From assembly GCA_003254925.1 (NCBI GenBank), contig QANZ01023177.1:39130-103129 (forward strand): a DNA stretch of 64,000 nt, read 5' to 3'. A model generated the notes under the pieces. It worked only from the letters and a program-made list of their open reading frames with translations, was not told the DNA's origin and ran no database searches. Shown here piece after piece: positions 32,432 through 44,764 of the stretch (the first letter of the stretch is position 1; the number at the start of each line of letters is the position of its first letter). Source of the stretch: Chamaecrista fasciculata. Lineage: Eukaryota > Streptophyta > Magnoliopsida > Fabales > Fabaceae. Position numbers and translations under genes: made by a program.

Positions 32432-35102
32432 ACTTATTTTACTGTCGATTAGAATTGAAATTCACCTCTATATTTTTTTGAAGGGAGAAGGTGCTTGTTG
32501 CTAATCTCGACGATATTTAGGCATTCATCTCTTTGTTAAATTATGAATGTATTGGCCCCTTTTAGTTTGTCCTTCCATTTTTACTTGTTTCTAAATTGCC
32601 TATGTTCCTGAGAACATCAAAGCTTTTATTATATGTAATTTGGAATTTCAAGGTTATATTATCTCGACTCCCTGGTATTTAGTATGGAAAAATCCCGGTA
32701 ATTGACCAAGAGGGATGTTGGTAAATTAGAAAAAGAAAATTCATGAAAATGATCTGCTGGATGGAAATTTTAATGAGTAATGGAATTTTAAATGCATGTC
32801 AAAATGAAAGCAAATTGTTCTGGCGAGGATTTGTAGAGAATCAATTTAAGTATTCGGTTTAAAATGATAGTTTTAGTCAAAACAAGTAAGATATGAGATT
32901 TTGAACATTTGCATAGGCTGATTACTTCAGTTGAACCTTTATGTTTGGGTTATATTGCAGTTTGATCAATAATATTTTATTTAGTTCAATTCAGTACCAC
33001 ATATTTGAGATACATTTCAACTGAATCTCGTCAATCTCATTCATCTTTTGCTTAATAGTTTGACCTATGATGTGGCCAATTCTCCACAAAAATAAATGAT
33101 GTGGCATTTCTCTTCTTTTTCCTCGTTTTTTCTCTGTGTTACTCTCTCTCTCACTAAGAATTCTGAAAGAAGCTATTCTCCCTTTCTAAAAAATTTAGAA
33201 GTGGAAGTACTTCATCGTTTCAGCCCTTCTTCTCTCTTCAAAAAGTTCTGAAGAAAAGAGAATACGAAGCTCTCTCGCTCTGTAAAAAATCCAAAAGAAG
33301 AAGAAGCTCTCTTTCGCACTCTATCTAAATTCTAAAATATTTTAGAAGTTTCTTCATTATTTTCTCTACTACTATCTTCCTCACTCTTCACCAAAATTAA
33401 TGAGAAAACTGTCTCACGCAAGAGTCAGACTGAGATAAGCTCAAAGCTATGTTATGGCTTGAGCTTAGGTCTAAGATTATGTAAAATTGATTGGGTTAAG
33501 TTTATCTAAGCCCATGAACTAAATTAGAGCTTGACTCAAATCTATAAACCTTTACAAACTTTAAAAGTAAAAAAATACAAGATACAAATATACAAAATAT
33601 AATATTGTCTTGCAATTTTATATTTATATTAAAAATTATATTCAAAATATAAAACTAAATATGGATTAAATTTAATGATTTTTTATTTACTATTTTTTCT
33701 TTAAAGACATACTTAAAGAGTTTACATTGTTATGAGAAAGTACCAAATATTAATTCATTTTTTTTTATTTTACAGTTTATTTAATTTAAATAATCAATTA
33801 CTAAACTTAGTGAACACTCAGCACTAGTATTGTGATGATTGACTGACATTGCTAGTTGGTCTTGACGTCATTTGAAAATTGCGAAATGACTAGATCTGAA
33901 GGAATAGCGCGGTCTCACTAATTTTCACTATGCATATAATTAATTACAAGGTAGTTAAATGTAGATATGCGTTTAGTTCTTTGAACAGTATTTGTTGATG
34001 ATATGTGTAGTTTCATAGTCTCGTCTAGTATTAAGTCGGTCAAAGGATAGCGATGGTTCCACTCCGGTGGCACCTCGCATTCGGTTGGTTGGATGTCTAA
34101 TTTTCTTGTATTTCGGTCACTCTTTTTTCAAATTATATGAAAAAAAAAGTTAATTTAATCTAAGACGATTCAAGACAGTACAAAATAATTCAACTTCTTC
34201 AACAATTTAAATGGTGCCTTCACTCGCAAATCCCAATCCGACCACGCGGTGAAATCCGATTTTCATAACACATTATTGGGATTTGCGAGTGTGAGGATGC
34301 TCTACAAAATTACTGATAAATTTCCAAATTATTAACTCTTATAGTTTTCTTGATTGACCAAAGTTACATGAATTCTATTAGGCAGCATATCATGATACTA
34401 TTCTCCTCAAATTAACAGGTTCTGCGCATTATTGATTCCCAGCTCATTCATTGCATTTCAGAAATTAGTTCAACTTTGCAAATGTAAACATTGTTGAGAA
34501 CTGAGAAGCACCTCCTAAAACATAGGATTCACCAATTCTCTTCTTAATTCTGAGGTCACTCACCATATTGCCCAATGAACTCTCATTACATTATAGAACA
34601 TTACATTCCCTAACACATAATAAGATAAGCATCAGGCACTCCCATCCAGAAGCAACATTAGGGGGACCAATATCAAACTGATTCATTCCAGAAAGCACAA
34701 TAAGTTCACACATGATTCAAAGAGTGCCACAAGATAAATAAATGTAGGATATTAATTAGAAACAGAACACCACCACCACCACCACCATCATCATCATCAT
34801 ATATTGAACTTGTAAACATCAAAAGCAAATTGCCACTATGTTTGTATGATTTTGTAAATTTGTCTCTCCCCCCAAAAAACGAAAAGCAAATCTAAGATTG
34901 GTTTCTCCTTTCTAATGTCTCTGAAATCCATTTACAGAATCAAATGAACTAGACGGCAATGATGGTGGAGCAGACTAGTTTGAGCCACATCATCACCAGA
35001 AATTGAATAAACCCCAATCTCTCTAGTCTCTATACAAAGCCCTAATCCTGAACCAACAAAATTCTAATCATTCTTACTCGTAAGAAATTGAAGGCTGAAA
35101 GT
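32432..35102. other. Convergent intergenic region between the 14-3-3 and VQ9-like genes
   Basis: This holds the two 3' untranslated regions, which face each other. The middle is AT-rich with CT-rich tracts near 33110-33390. A CACCACCACCACCACCATCATCATCATCAT run lies at about 34770-34800. A short inverted match, CACTCGCAAATCCCAAT at 34213 and ATTGGGATTTGCGAGTG at about 34275, forms a hairpin of about 80 bp, probably a tiny MITE or foldback. No gene was recognised. Confidence 0.5.
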
Positions 35103-36005
35103 TCATAGGGCTCTCCATCTTGGGCTCGGAAGAGGCACGGTAGGCGAAAGAGGGAACTGAGGAAACCCTAATTGACCCGACGAAGGCGAGAACAGAAGAC
35201 TCGGTGAAAGCAAAGGATAAGGCGATCTCGGCGAGTTCAAGAATCCAAAACCCGCCGGCGACGGCGCCATCGGAAGCTGCGATTGCGAAGGAATCATCGT
35301 CGGCTGAGGCTCCGGCTGCGGCGGAGTGAAATTGTTCCAGCGAGGAGCCAAAGGCGAGAATTGCTTAGGGTTTGAATCGGCGGTAGGCATCGAATTGTGG
35401 AGATATCGCATGTACGCAGAGACGGGAGACTCAGCGGCGGCGTGGACCGTCGGGAACGGTGGCAGAGGAGACAACGGCGTGGCGGCGGGCCTTCCGAAGC
35501 CGGAGAAGTTGTTGACGGCGGCGAAGGCGTTGACGTTGTTAGGGATCGCGAAAGCAGGCGTAGGATTAGGGTGAACGGCGTTGTTTAGCAAAGAATGAGG
35601 GCGGTTGCTAATTTGAGCCAGGGGCGGAGGTCGGATCCGCTGGAGGCGAGAACTCGTGGGCTTGGGCTGCTGAATCGGCGGAGGAGTAGATATACGCTCG
35701 TGGGCCGGCGAGCCCGTTAGCTTTTGCACCACATCTCTGAAATCGTTCTTGTTGATGTTATACACCGGCGGCTGATGCTGCAAACCCTGCGGTGGCGCCG
35801 CCTCATGTGACGGCGCCGGTGGATTTGCAATAAGCCCACCATGGGGAGGAGGGTCCATGGTGGGCTTTTTAGCAATTATGGGCTTTGAGATCTTGTGAGA
35901 AAACTTGCTAATTTGCCTCAGATATTGATGATCTTTCCCATGATTGCCCATACTAGCATTATTATGACTAGAATCTGCAGAGGATTGACATCTTTTATCA
36001 TCCAT
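35103..36005 (-). CDS. VQ9: VQ-motif transcriptional co-regulator, VQ9/HAIKU1-like
   Basis: Single-exon gene for a 300-aa protein. The VQ motif FRDVVQKLTG is at residues 89-98, preceded by VYNINKNDF; this short motif binds the WRKY domain of group I and IIc WRKY factors. Other shared blocks are DHQYLRQISKFSHKISKP near the N-terminus, SPAHERIS and SRLQRIRPPPL after the motif, SPLPPFPTVHAAAESPVSAY in the middle, and a C-terminus with SPSSGQLGFPQFPLSPT and PLPSPRW. This order matches Arabidopsis VQ9 (salt-stress role with WRKY8) and, less closely, IKU1 (seed size). The protein is Pro/Ser-rich and largely disordered. The start is the ATG of MDDKRC; everything upstream is poly-purine and then the N gap, so longer frames reaching through the gap are artefacts. 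Lack of introns is normal for VQ genes. Confidence 0.93.
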   Translation of the reverse strand: MDDKRCQSSADSSHNNASMGNHGKDHQYLRQISKFSHKISKPIIAKKPTMDPPPHGGLIANPPAPSHEAAPPQGLQHQPPVYNINKNDFRDVVQKLTGSPAHERISTPPPIQQPKPTSSRLQRIRPPPLAQISNRPHSLLNNAVHPNPTPAFAIPNNVNAFAAVNNFSGFGRPAATPLSPLPPFPTVHAAAESPVSAYMRYLHNSMPTADSNPKQFSPLAPRWNNFTPPQPEPQPTMIPSQSQLPMAPSPAGFGFLNSPRSPYPLLSPSLLFSPSSGQLGFPQFPLSPTVPLPSPRWRAL

Positions 36006-36028
36006 CACCAAAAAAAAAAAAAAAACCC

Positions 36029-36626
36029 NNNNNNNNNNNNNNNNNNNNNNNNNNNNNNNNNNNNNNNNNNNNNNNNNNNNNNNNNNNNNNNNNNNNNNNN
36101 NNNNNNNNNNNNNNNNNNNNNNNNNNNNNNNNNNNNNNNNNNNNNNNNNNNNNNNNNNNNNNNNNNNNNNNNNNNNNNNNNNNNNNNNNNNNNNNNNNNN
36201 NNNNNNNNNNNNNNNNNNNNNNNNNNNNNNNNNNNNNNNNNNNNNNNNNNNNNNNNNNNNNNNNNNNNNNNNNNNNNNNNNNNNNNNNNNNNNNNNNNNN
36301 NNNNNNNNNNNNNNNNNNNNNNNNNNNNNNNNNNNNNNNNNNNNNNNNNNNNNNNNNNNNNNNNNNNNNNNNNNNNNNNNNNNNNNNNNNNNNNNNNNNN
36401 NNNNNNNNNNNNNNNNNNNNNNNNNNNNNNNNNNNNNNNNNNNNNNNNNNNNNNNNNNNNNNNNNNNNNNNNNNNNNNNNNNNNNNNNNNNNNNNNNNNN
36501 NNNNNNNNNNNNNNNNNNNNNNNNNNNNNNNNNNNNNNNNNNNNNNNNNNNNNNNNNNNNNNNNNNNNNNNNNNNNNNNNNNNNNNNNNNNNNNNNNNNN
36601 NNNNNNNNNNNNNNNNNNNNNNNNNN
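36029..36626. other. Assembly gap (N run) at the VQ9-like promoter
   Basis: 598 undetermined bases begin only 23 bp upstream of the VQ9-like start codon, after a homopolymer A run, and end in a T-rich run. The leader and proximal promoter of this gene are therefore missing from the assembly. Confidence 1.
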
Positions 36627-36630
36627 TTTC

Positions 36631-36661
<31 letters not shown>

Positions 36662-38140
36662 TCTTTTTTCTATATAATTCTCTCCCCCTGTTTTGGAGTG
36701 AGCAAGTTTTCAAAATCAGTGATGATCACCAATCAATCAGCATGGGTAGTCAAAGCTTTTATCCATGATTGTGGCATTAATGTTTGAAGCAGATAGATCA
36801 TAGAAGCGTAGAATATTAAATTATGTACGTCCAACCAATGTGATTGAATACTAATGAGGTTCGGTTTAAAAGAAAAATTAATATTTTAAGATAAGATGAA
36901 TTCAGGTTCAAATTCTCATTAAAAGAGATGAATCTCGTCAGGTTCAAATTCTCATTAAAAGAGATGAATTTCATTAGGTTTGAATTATCGTTAAAAGATG
37001 TGTTATATTTATTGTTGGAGAATATCTCACATAAAATTATTTTCAATAGAGGACATATGTAAAAAATTTAAAAAAGAAAAAACCAAAGGTGATTGAATAA
37101 GGGTGAGAATATTGAATAGGATTAGGATGTGAACCCATAACTAGATAAATCAGACACAAAGGGAAGGTGACATCCCTTCCTTCCCACCCATCCACAAAAG
37201 GGGGGTGAACAAATTTCATAGTGAAAGTATCGTAGCAAATAGCAATTGTTTTATTATGTGACTAAACTGTCAAGTGAGAGTCATAATTAAAAGTTTATGA
37301 GAGTCTCTGATCAATCATTTGAAAAGATTAGTTTATTTACAAAGATCATCTTTTAAAATTGAGTCATATTTTCATGTCAGTTTGTGATCATTTAAAAGAG
37401 TAGTGGATTGATTCTCTTTTTTTTTTTATAAGAAACTATCAAATAATATTATATGAATGTCAAACGGCACTTACAAATTTTCAAAGAATTTCGAAACTGA
37501 TACAACAGATGAAGCATAAACCTAAACATTGTTGAACTTGGGGACAAAATATGCGCAAAAATAAGTCCTATACAGAAGAAATCTTGAGGACTAACAGATC
37601 CTATATAGAATAAATCCTGAGAATACAGATCATCACTAAATGTATTGTCAACAAGCTGCTTAATCTCATACTTACTGTTTATCAGAGAAGAAATCATCAT
37701 CCCAAATGTAGATATCATCGACTTCCACCAACCAGAAAAGCAGAAAAACATGATCCGAAGGTCACCACGAAGCAGGATTGAACCAGATCTTAAACGAAAT
37801 TGATTCTCATTCTATTACAATAGTATTACTTATAAGTTCAAACATTCAAATTTAAAAGTTAAGTATTGCACCTTTTCTTATATTATAACTTAATCGGTAA
37901 AGAAGTTTCGATCATAGAAGATTTTTCCTCTATTAAACTTCCTTTTGTTAAGTTTGCTGTTAAAGCTTTTGGTGAAGGCCTCTATTATAAGTTAAGAAAA
38001 TATTATTACGCACTTGCTATGGGTAATTCTTTGGTAAGTAATGAACATTTGGTGAAACACATGTTGTCGTGGAGTCATGGATCTCAAACTACCATACATA
38101 GAGAATCTTGTGGCCCTAATTTTACCTCAAATAAATAAAA
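36627..38140. other. Intergenic, weak repeats, no gene supported
   Basis: 36895-36997 holds about three imperfect copies of a 36-bp unit containing GGTTCAAATTCTCATTAAAA. 37449-37790 and 37866-38138 contain frames of about 100 codons without recognisable domains; I treat them as chance or decayed mobile-element sequence. Confidence 0.4.
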
Positions 38141-38970
38141 GGCCAAAGTGCGAATTTGGTCCTATAACTTTACTCTGATTCCCAAATCAGTCCTATAACT
38201 TTTTGTCTTAAATTTGGTCCTGTATCTTTGCTCTAGGTCCCAAATCAGTCATATATCTTTTTTGTCTCAGTTTTGGTCCATATGTTTTGAAAACCTCCCA
38301 TCGTTAGTCCTCCATCTATTTTAAATTACAGTTTAGTCCTGAAAACTTCAAGTCCCTTTCACTTTAGTCCTTGACTATCAAAATGAAAGTGAAAGAGCAT
38401 CCTTGAAGATTCTCAAACCTTATATCTTGGTCCCTAATCCATGAATTCTTCATGAGATGGAATAGAGATGCAAAAACAACACAAAGTAAAGCAAATGGCT
38501 GAGGGATCAAACTGAAGAACTCATCGGAAAATGCCCCAAACTCAGCGATTTCCGTACGTTTTCCGGTGGGTTTTAAATTTTCTGCGTTTTCAGTTTTGGT
38601 CCCTCTGTCATTTGCTTTTAATTTGTGTTTTGTTTGCATTTTTATTCCATTTCATGAAGAATTCATGGATTAGGGACAAACATGTAAGGTTTGAGAATCT
38701 TCAGGGATGCTCTTTCACTTTCATTTTGATAGTCAGAGACAAAAGTGAAAGGGACTTGAAGTTTTCAGGACTAAACTGTAATTTAAAATAGATGGAGGAC
38801 TAACGGTGCGAGGTTTTCAAAACATATAGGACCAAAACTGAGACGAAAAAAGATATAGGACTGATTTGGGGCCTGGAACAAAGATACAGGACCAAATTCG
38901 AGACAAAAAAAGTTATAGGACTGATGTGGGAAATGGAGCAAAGTTACAGGACCAAATTTGCACTTTGGCC
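38141..38970. mobile_element. 830-bp Mutator-type fold-back element with exact 9-bp target duplication
   Basis: The ends are GGCCAAAGTGCGAATTTGGT and, reverse-complemented, GGCCAAAGTGCAAATTTGGT. The flanks are exactly TAAATAAAA (38132-38140 and 38971-38979). The arms pair over about 390 bp each, including TTTCACTTTCATTTTGATAG and CCATGAATTCTTCATGA segments. The small non-paired centre (about 38500-38580) is GC-richer. No transposase. A second GGCCTGAATAAATAAAATG just after the right end (about 38996) duplicates the junction sequence and hints at a further rearrangement. Confidence 0.9.
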
Positions 38971-39573
38971 TAAATAAAATGTTATTTTTTTTTTTGGCCT
39001 GAATAAATAAAATGTTATTACTATGTAACATTTACGTAATGCGATTATTATTTTCAGGCAAGAATGAAAAGGTCATTATTGTACTGTTTTTCTTGTTTGT
39101 TAGAGGCTAAAAGAATAAAGCAGATTGATAATAATATTATTAAGCAACAGCATAAGGAATAAGAGAGTGTGCATGGTGTGTGGTGTGAGGGAAAGAATTG
39201 AATTAAGCATTTTAAACACAAAATTAATTAATGGTGCTAATAAATTTCCAAAACAAACATTGAGAGCTTCCTGTTATTTTACCAAAAAAAAAAAAAGAGA
39301 GCTTCCTGTTATGGTCAAAAGGAAGGTACTCTGTACTGTACTAGTCTGTGATTCTATAATTCTATTCAATCCTTTTTCCAAACTTCCAAATCCAATGAGC
39401 TTTTGACTCAATCTTCACCAAATTATTAATTATCTTCGAAATTCCCTCGACTGTACTAACCAATATGAGGAAACAGGGATTACATAAAATAAATAAAGCT
39501 GCAAAATAGTAAAATCTCTTGCATATTATTTTCTTATTCCACTCAACCATAAATGCTTCCATATATATATACA

Positions 39574-39760
39574 CTAGGGGCTTTGCGTGCCCTAACGGGC
39601 ACGCAAATATGTATGTAAAATAAATAAGGGATTAAATTGTTAACTTAGTAAAGAAAGAGAGACCTAATAGTAAATTTTCTCTTATTTTTAATTTCATAGA
39701 CTATAGTTTTAAACATGGACGATCAGAGAGGGGTGGAGCCATATAATATAAGATATATAT
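39574..39760 (-). mobile_element. Helitron-like 3' terminus with perfect hairpin
   Basis: On the minus strand the sequence ends with an 8-bp perfect hairpin (arms 39585-39592 and 39597-39604, GCGTGCCC/GGGCACGC, 4-nt loop), then 7 nt, then CTAG at 39577-39574, followed by host T. A subterminal hairpin followed by CTRR and insertion next to T is the Helitron hallmark. Similarity to 1976-2150 covers the body. A 5' TC end and any Rep/helicase coding were not found, so it is a truncated or short non-autonomous copy. Confidence 0.6.
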
Positions 39761-39889
39761 ACATATATATATATTAGTCAAATTTGCATGCATGTATAAT
39801 GTATTGACTATTAAGATATATATTGATGTCAGTTTTAAATTTTTAAATATAATAGTATAAATATATTTATTTTCATGGACAAAAAGTAC

Positions 39890-40512
39890 CATAATAATGT
39901 AATATGCTTTGATAGTTTGGTTATATTTCACGTTAGTACTCTGTGGTATTATTCGTTAACACTTTGGTACCCTAAGCTTTAATTCCGTTAGAAAATTAAC
40001 GGAAATTGAAATTTTTGGAGCTATTTTGTAATTTTAACTATAAATTTTTTTTTCAATAATTACATATTGACCCCCAATATTTTCATAAAATTATAAATAG
40101 GTCTCTGGATACATATTATCTAGGGACTAAAATAAAAATTATAAAAAAATTTTGGAGTCAAAACATAATATTTGAATAATATAAGACAGAAGATAGAATT
40201 ACAAAATAATCGAAATTTTTTTTTTATAATTTTTATTTTAGTCCCTAGATAATATGTATCTAGGGACCTGTTTGTAATTTTCTGAAAATATTGGGGGTCA
40301 ACATATAAATTTTGATTTCAAAATTTATTATGGTTAAAATTACAAAATAGCTCCAAATATTTTAATTTTCGTTAATTTTCTAACGAAACTAAAGCTCAGG
40401 GTACCAAAGTGTTAATGGGAAATACTATAAAGTATCAAAGTGTCACTTTTTAAATCACAAGGTACCAAAATAAAATATGATCAAATCACAAACTACAAAA
40501 AGTGTAATTCGA
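39890..40512. repeat. Fold-back element with TTAACACTTTGGTACCCT arms
   Basis: Inverted arms of about 300 bp. GTTAACACTTTGGTACCCTA near 39955 is matched inverted near 40405. GAGCTATTTTGTAATTTTAA near 40018 is inverted near 40340. TATTATCTAGGGACTAAAAT near 40115 is inverted near 40235. The arms nearly meet at the centre. No coding. Subterminal GGTACC motifs are shared with 15150-15558 and 42456-42938. Exact ends were not resolved. Confidence 0.7.
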
Positions 40513-41423
40513 ATAAAAATAGGCAAAACACCTCATATATATATATATATATATATATTCCATCTTTTCAACTTTCTACATGTTCATAAAGAAAGGTATG
40601 TTATTATAAGTATTCACTAAATTATTAATTTAATCTTTGAATTATATGAATGTTTTTAGTTTAATTTTTGAATTTTTAAAATGATTGATTTATTAAAAAT
40701 TTATGATTTATTATATTTAAATATTGAATTGAATTGTATAGTGATAATGTAATCATGGGATAATTAAGTACTTATGACCAACTATAAAATTTTAAAAGTG
40801 GAGACTAGTGGTTCTTCATTTGGTTCTTTAACTAAGTAGTAGGGATTCGAATTTTGCCTTTAAATTTAAAAAGTATTTTGTGATCATTTGTTTATCTTTG
40901 AGTGAAAGACTCACGATGAAAAAAATTAATCATTTTTTTAGACAATAAATCCTCTTGGTTTATGAAAAAAAAATAGGAGTCCAATATAAAATAAAAACCC
41001 AAAAAATTTGTATGGACTATTGGATAGATAAACAGTGTAAGATTTCGGTCCACTGTTACTGTTTTAGTCAACAAATTTTATAAAAGCCAATCCATAGGCA
41101 ATGCCAGAGTGACTCCTTTTATCCAGTTAATGCCACACTGACCATGCCCATGAAAGCGATCTGCCCACCCAAAAACAAAATAAAGAAAGAAACAATGTGT
41201 GGACTAATTATTATTTAAACTTGTCGTGGGACACATCTAGGAACTCAAAGTCTCAATTTTGAGCTTTTCATCCCTTTTAATTTGAATAAATAAGCATTTT
41301 TATTTAAAAAAATATGGGTTTCATTGCAAATCCCAAAGTTATTCATCAATGAATTCCTATTTTTTAGGGATGGCCTTTCAAGAAACTTGAAATATATATA
41401 ATTATATATATAGAGAGAGGAGG
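40513..41423. other. Intergenic, no gene seen
   Basis: AT-rich, with an (AT)n run at about 40537-40558. No coding or RNA gene supported. Confidence 0.4.
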
Positions 41424-41921
41424 GGTTGAAAACCTCAAATTGATTTTAAATATATGGGTTAGATTTTAACTTGATTTTAAATCTTTTATTTGTTTCAAAT
41501 TAATCTTATGTGTTTTTATGATTACTCGAGTTGACTTCAAACTAATCACATCTTTCCTATTTGTAAGTTCAAATATAATGAATCTAAATCTAGAGAGTTA
41601 CTTTTAGCTAGTATTTTTTTTATTTAGTTAAGATCATCAATAATAAATGTCAAATCAAGTCTCTTAAGTGAATCAATCATTTCACAATCAAATAAGCAAA
41701 GTTAATAATATCTATTTCATTTTAAATTCAAATACGACGAGTTTGAAATTATGTATGAACTCATTCTTGAAGAACTCTTTCTTTATCTACATTAGTAAAT
41801 AAAGTCAAATTATATCTCAAAAGTAGATTTAAAACTAATTTTTGAAATTATAAAAATATGTAGGATCAATTTGAAATTAATGAAATATCCTAAAATGTTT
41901 TTGGTCAATTTGAGATTTTGA

Positions 41922-41923
<2 letters not shown>
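41424..41923. repeat. Fold-back element of the 4743-5281 family
   Basis: The ends are GGTTGAAAACCTCAAATTGA and, reverse-complemented, GGTCAAAATCTCAAATTGAC. The interior shares TACGACGAGTTTGAAATTA-like and AATCAAATAAGCAAAGTTAAT motifs with 4970-5070. The target duplication is not readable because the right flank is an (AT)n run. Confidence 0.55.
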
Positions 41924-41956
<33 letters not shown>

Positions 41957-42455
41957 GCCCACTGTAATTGCATGTACCATTCGGCACTGCAGGCTGTGTG
42001 ACCCACATAACCAACCAGAAGAAATTGGCTACATTCACAAGGCAAATCATTGAAGCTGCAATGGTCAAATTATAGAACAATGTACTTTTCCAGCCTTTGT
42101 CTTGTATTTTTGTGTGAAGTTAGTGGATATCATATGTACTAATATGCATGAATACGATATTATGATTTTTCTCTTTAAAATTTTATTTAAATTAATAGAT
42201 ATTCAAATTGATCTTGATCTCTAATTTTTGTAAATATAGTCAAATCTCTATATCTCTATTTTAATAAAAAAAAAATTATAATTATCATATTTTTAAATAA
42301 TATAAAAAAATTTTGTAATTTTTTATCTATAACTATAACAAATTTAAAAATAAACGTAGCATTAAATTATTTTAATATTTATAAAATATTTATTATTTTA
42401 TCTTTACACTTCTATATTTTCTAATACATAAAATTGTACAATATTATACTTTTAA

Positions 42456-42938
42456 GGGTAAACTAGACTTTGATACCCTGAGGTATAGACTAGTTCTACT
42501 TTGGTTTCATATTTTTTTAAAAGTGACATTTTGGTACCCTGTTCTATTCGTCGTTAGCACTTTAGAGCCAATTTTTTTCGTTGCCTCTAAACAGAAAAAA
42601 GCATGTGTAAGTCATGTGCATAGTAAAAAAAAACAAAAAATCTAGCATTCTAAACTCAGATTTCATAATTCAGCCTCCAAAAAACAAGATTCAGTATGTA
42701 CTTGAAAGTAAAAGATTTCGTGTTTTTTTAGATTGAATCGTGAAATATGAGTATAAGAAGGTAAATTTCGTGTTTTTGACTATGTATGTACTTTTTTTCG
42801 TCAAAAAGTAACAGAAAAAAAGTTTTGGGTACCGAAATACTAACGAAGAATAGAACACTACTAAAATATCACTTTTAAAAGATCAGGGTACCAAAGTGAA
42901 ATCAGTTTATACCTCAGGTACCAAAGTGTAACTTACTC
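42456..42938. mobile_element. 483-bp fold-back element, near-exact 9-bp duplication
   Basis: The ends are GGGTAAACTAGACTTTGATA and, reverse-complemented, GAGTAAGTTACACTTTGGTA. The flanks TACTTTTAA (42447-42455) and TATTTTTAA (42939-42947) differ at one base. Arms contain TGACATTTTGGTACCCTG and its complement. No coding. Same terminal style as 9192-11627 and 15150-15558. Confidence 0.75.
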
Positions 42939-42947
42939 TATTTTTAA

Positions 42948-44520
42948 TATAAAAAATAAATATTTATCATTAGGAGTAAATAACATATTAAAGACCTTCT
43001 TATTCCTCTCAATAAATTGCTTAGATTTTGGCTTATATTCGAAATAAATATAAAATATGTATTAAATATGAACATTTTGATGTTGGAGTGTGTGTGTTTG
43101 TTTCATTAACTCTTGTATTGTGTTGTAGCGTTTGCATGTTGAGTGGAACAAGGAAAGAAATCAACTTATGTGTAGTGTTGGTTTGTGCGTGTTTAAGGGG
43201 GAAGCGCGTTAGAGTAACTATCACGTACAATATGAATATGATGTATAGTTTAGTTTGTGCATAATGCCAGTTAATTAGGTCTTTTGTTTATTTATATCTC
43301 TCTAATTGACAATTTGATTTCATCTTATTGAAAATGATTTGAGGTTCAGATGTCTTTGTTTTATATATATATATATATATAATATAATATAATTCTTCAA
43401 TTCAGATTGGAATTGGAAGAACATGATACCTTGTAGTTCACGGGACATGATCGATGTGGCAGAATGGCCTGTGTTGTAGGGTGGCAGACTTGCATGTGTG
43501 ATTATCATAAAGAAAATTAAATATTACGTACACTTCTTTAACTGTTAAATCATATTTTAAAACAATAATATAAATTTCAAAATAGTATTATTGTATCTCT
43601 AGTCCCTCCCATTCCAATCCCTATGTTGAGGCTTGAGGGTAAAGTCAAATCTTCTGCAACTTTCAGATATTTTTCGCAAAAGGGAATTGTTTGTCGTTTT
43701 GTGGATATGAGAATTAAATATGAAGAACATGGTGAGGACTGAGGGATTTTTTTTAAGAAAAATAAGTTAAATATATACTTAAAAATTTATAAGTTTATGT
43801 ATGACATCCATGGAATTCTTTAAAGTAAAACAAGATCTTTAGAAACGATCCTCATGTTAGGTTTATAATATATTTTATTAATCCTCAAAGTAATAACAAC
43901 TTGGAGTAAAATGTATCATACTATCAAATTTTGTGACGTCAGTTGAGTTTAAGGTGTGTTTTTTGTTAAGGTCCAATGGATTTAAAGGATGAACCAAATT
44001 CCATCCTCAAGGACAAGTAGTGTATGAATAAGCTGATAGCCTGATAGAGAAGAGGCAAGCAAGAAAAGGCTAACAATGTCAATACTTATGGGTTTTGTAA
44101 TAGGCCCACGGAAACCTATATCTTCTCCATAACATTTTTCTGGGACAAAAAATATGGAAGGAAGCCCAGCCCAAATGACTGACATATTACAACAAAAAGG
44201 AAGCCCATCCCAATAATCAAATTGTATTCATACCAAGAGAAATAATCAAATTATATAAAGGACACTACTTTATACAATTCTTAAAGATATTTTCTTACTT
44301 AATCAATTATTGAAGAAAGAATGTAATTAAAATTTGTGATTAAATTGTTAAACATTTTTGGTTTTTTCAGTTGTTGTGCACTGTTGTTTCCCGTTTGATT
44401 GTTTTTCCTTTTTTTTTNCTAATGATACATTTATATTTATAATTTAATTTTAAAGTTATGAAAAAGTGATAAAAATAAATTTTATATCAATAAAAATTAA
44501 TTTAATATTCACTCATATTC
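42948..44520. other. Intergenic, no gene seen
   Basis: AT-rich, with an (AT)n run at about 43361-43390. A minus-strand frame at 43982-44185 has no recognised domain. One N at 44418. Confidence 0.4.
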
Positions 44521-44764
44521 AAATATATAAACTAGGAGGTTTTCGTGTACACTCGAATGGTTTATATTGAATAATAGTGAATGTATTTGGTAGCAAAGTA
44601 TTATGCAGACTTTGGTCTAGGAGTGAGTACCCACTCGAATGGTGCATCTTTAGTGTAAACTTTCCCATTTCTTTTAGGGAATTTGTTATACATTCATCCA
44701 TTTACATTTCATTTCTGTCTTTCCGTATTTTCACTTTTCTGCTAGATCTATCATTGCTCCGAAT

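Noticed and set aside
36006-36713. N-terminal extension of the VQ9-like protein through the second N run
   Set aside because: The extension is poly-A-derived Lys plus undetermined residues. The internal Met (MDDKRC) matches the start of Arabidopsis VQ9.
37449-38138. Frames of about 90-100 codons as genes
   Set aside because: No domain, no splice context and no codon bias; similar lengths arise by chance in this AT-rich DNA.
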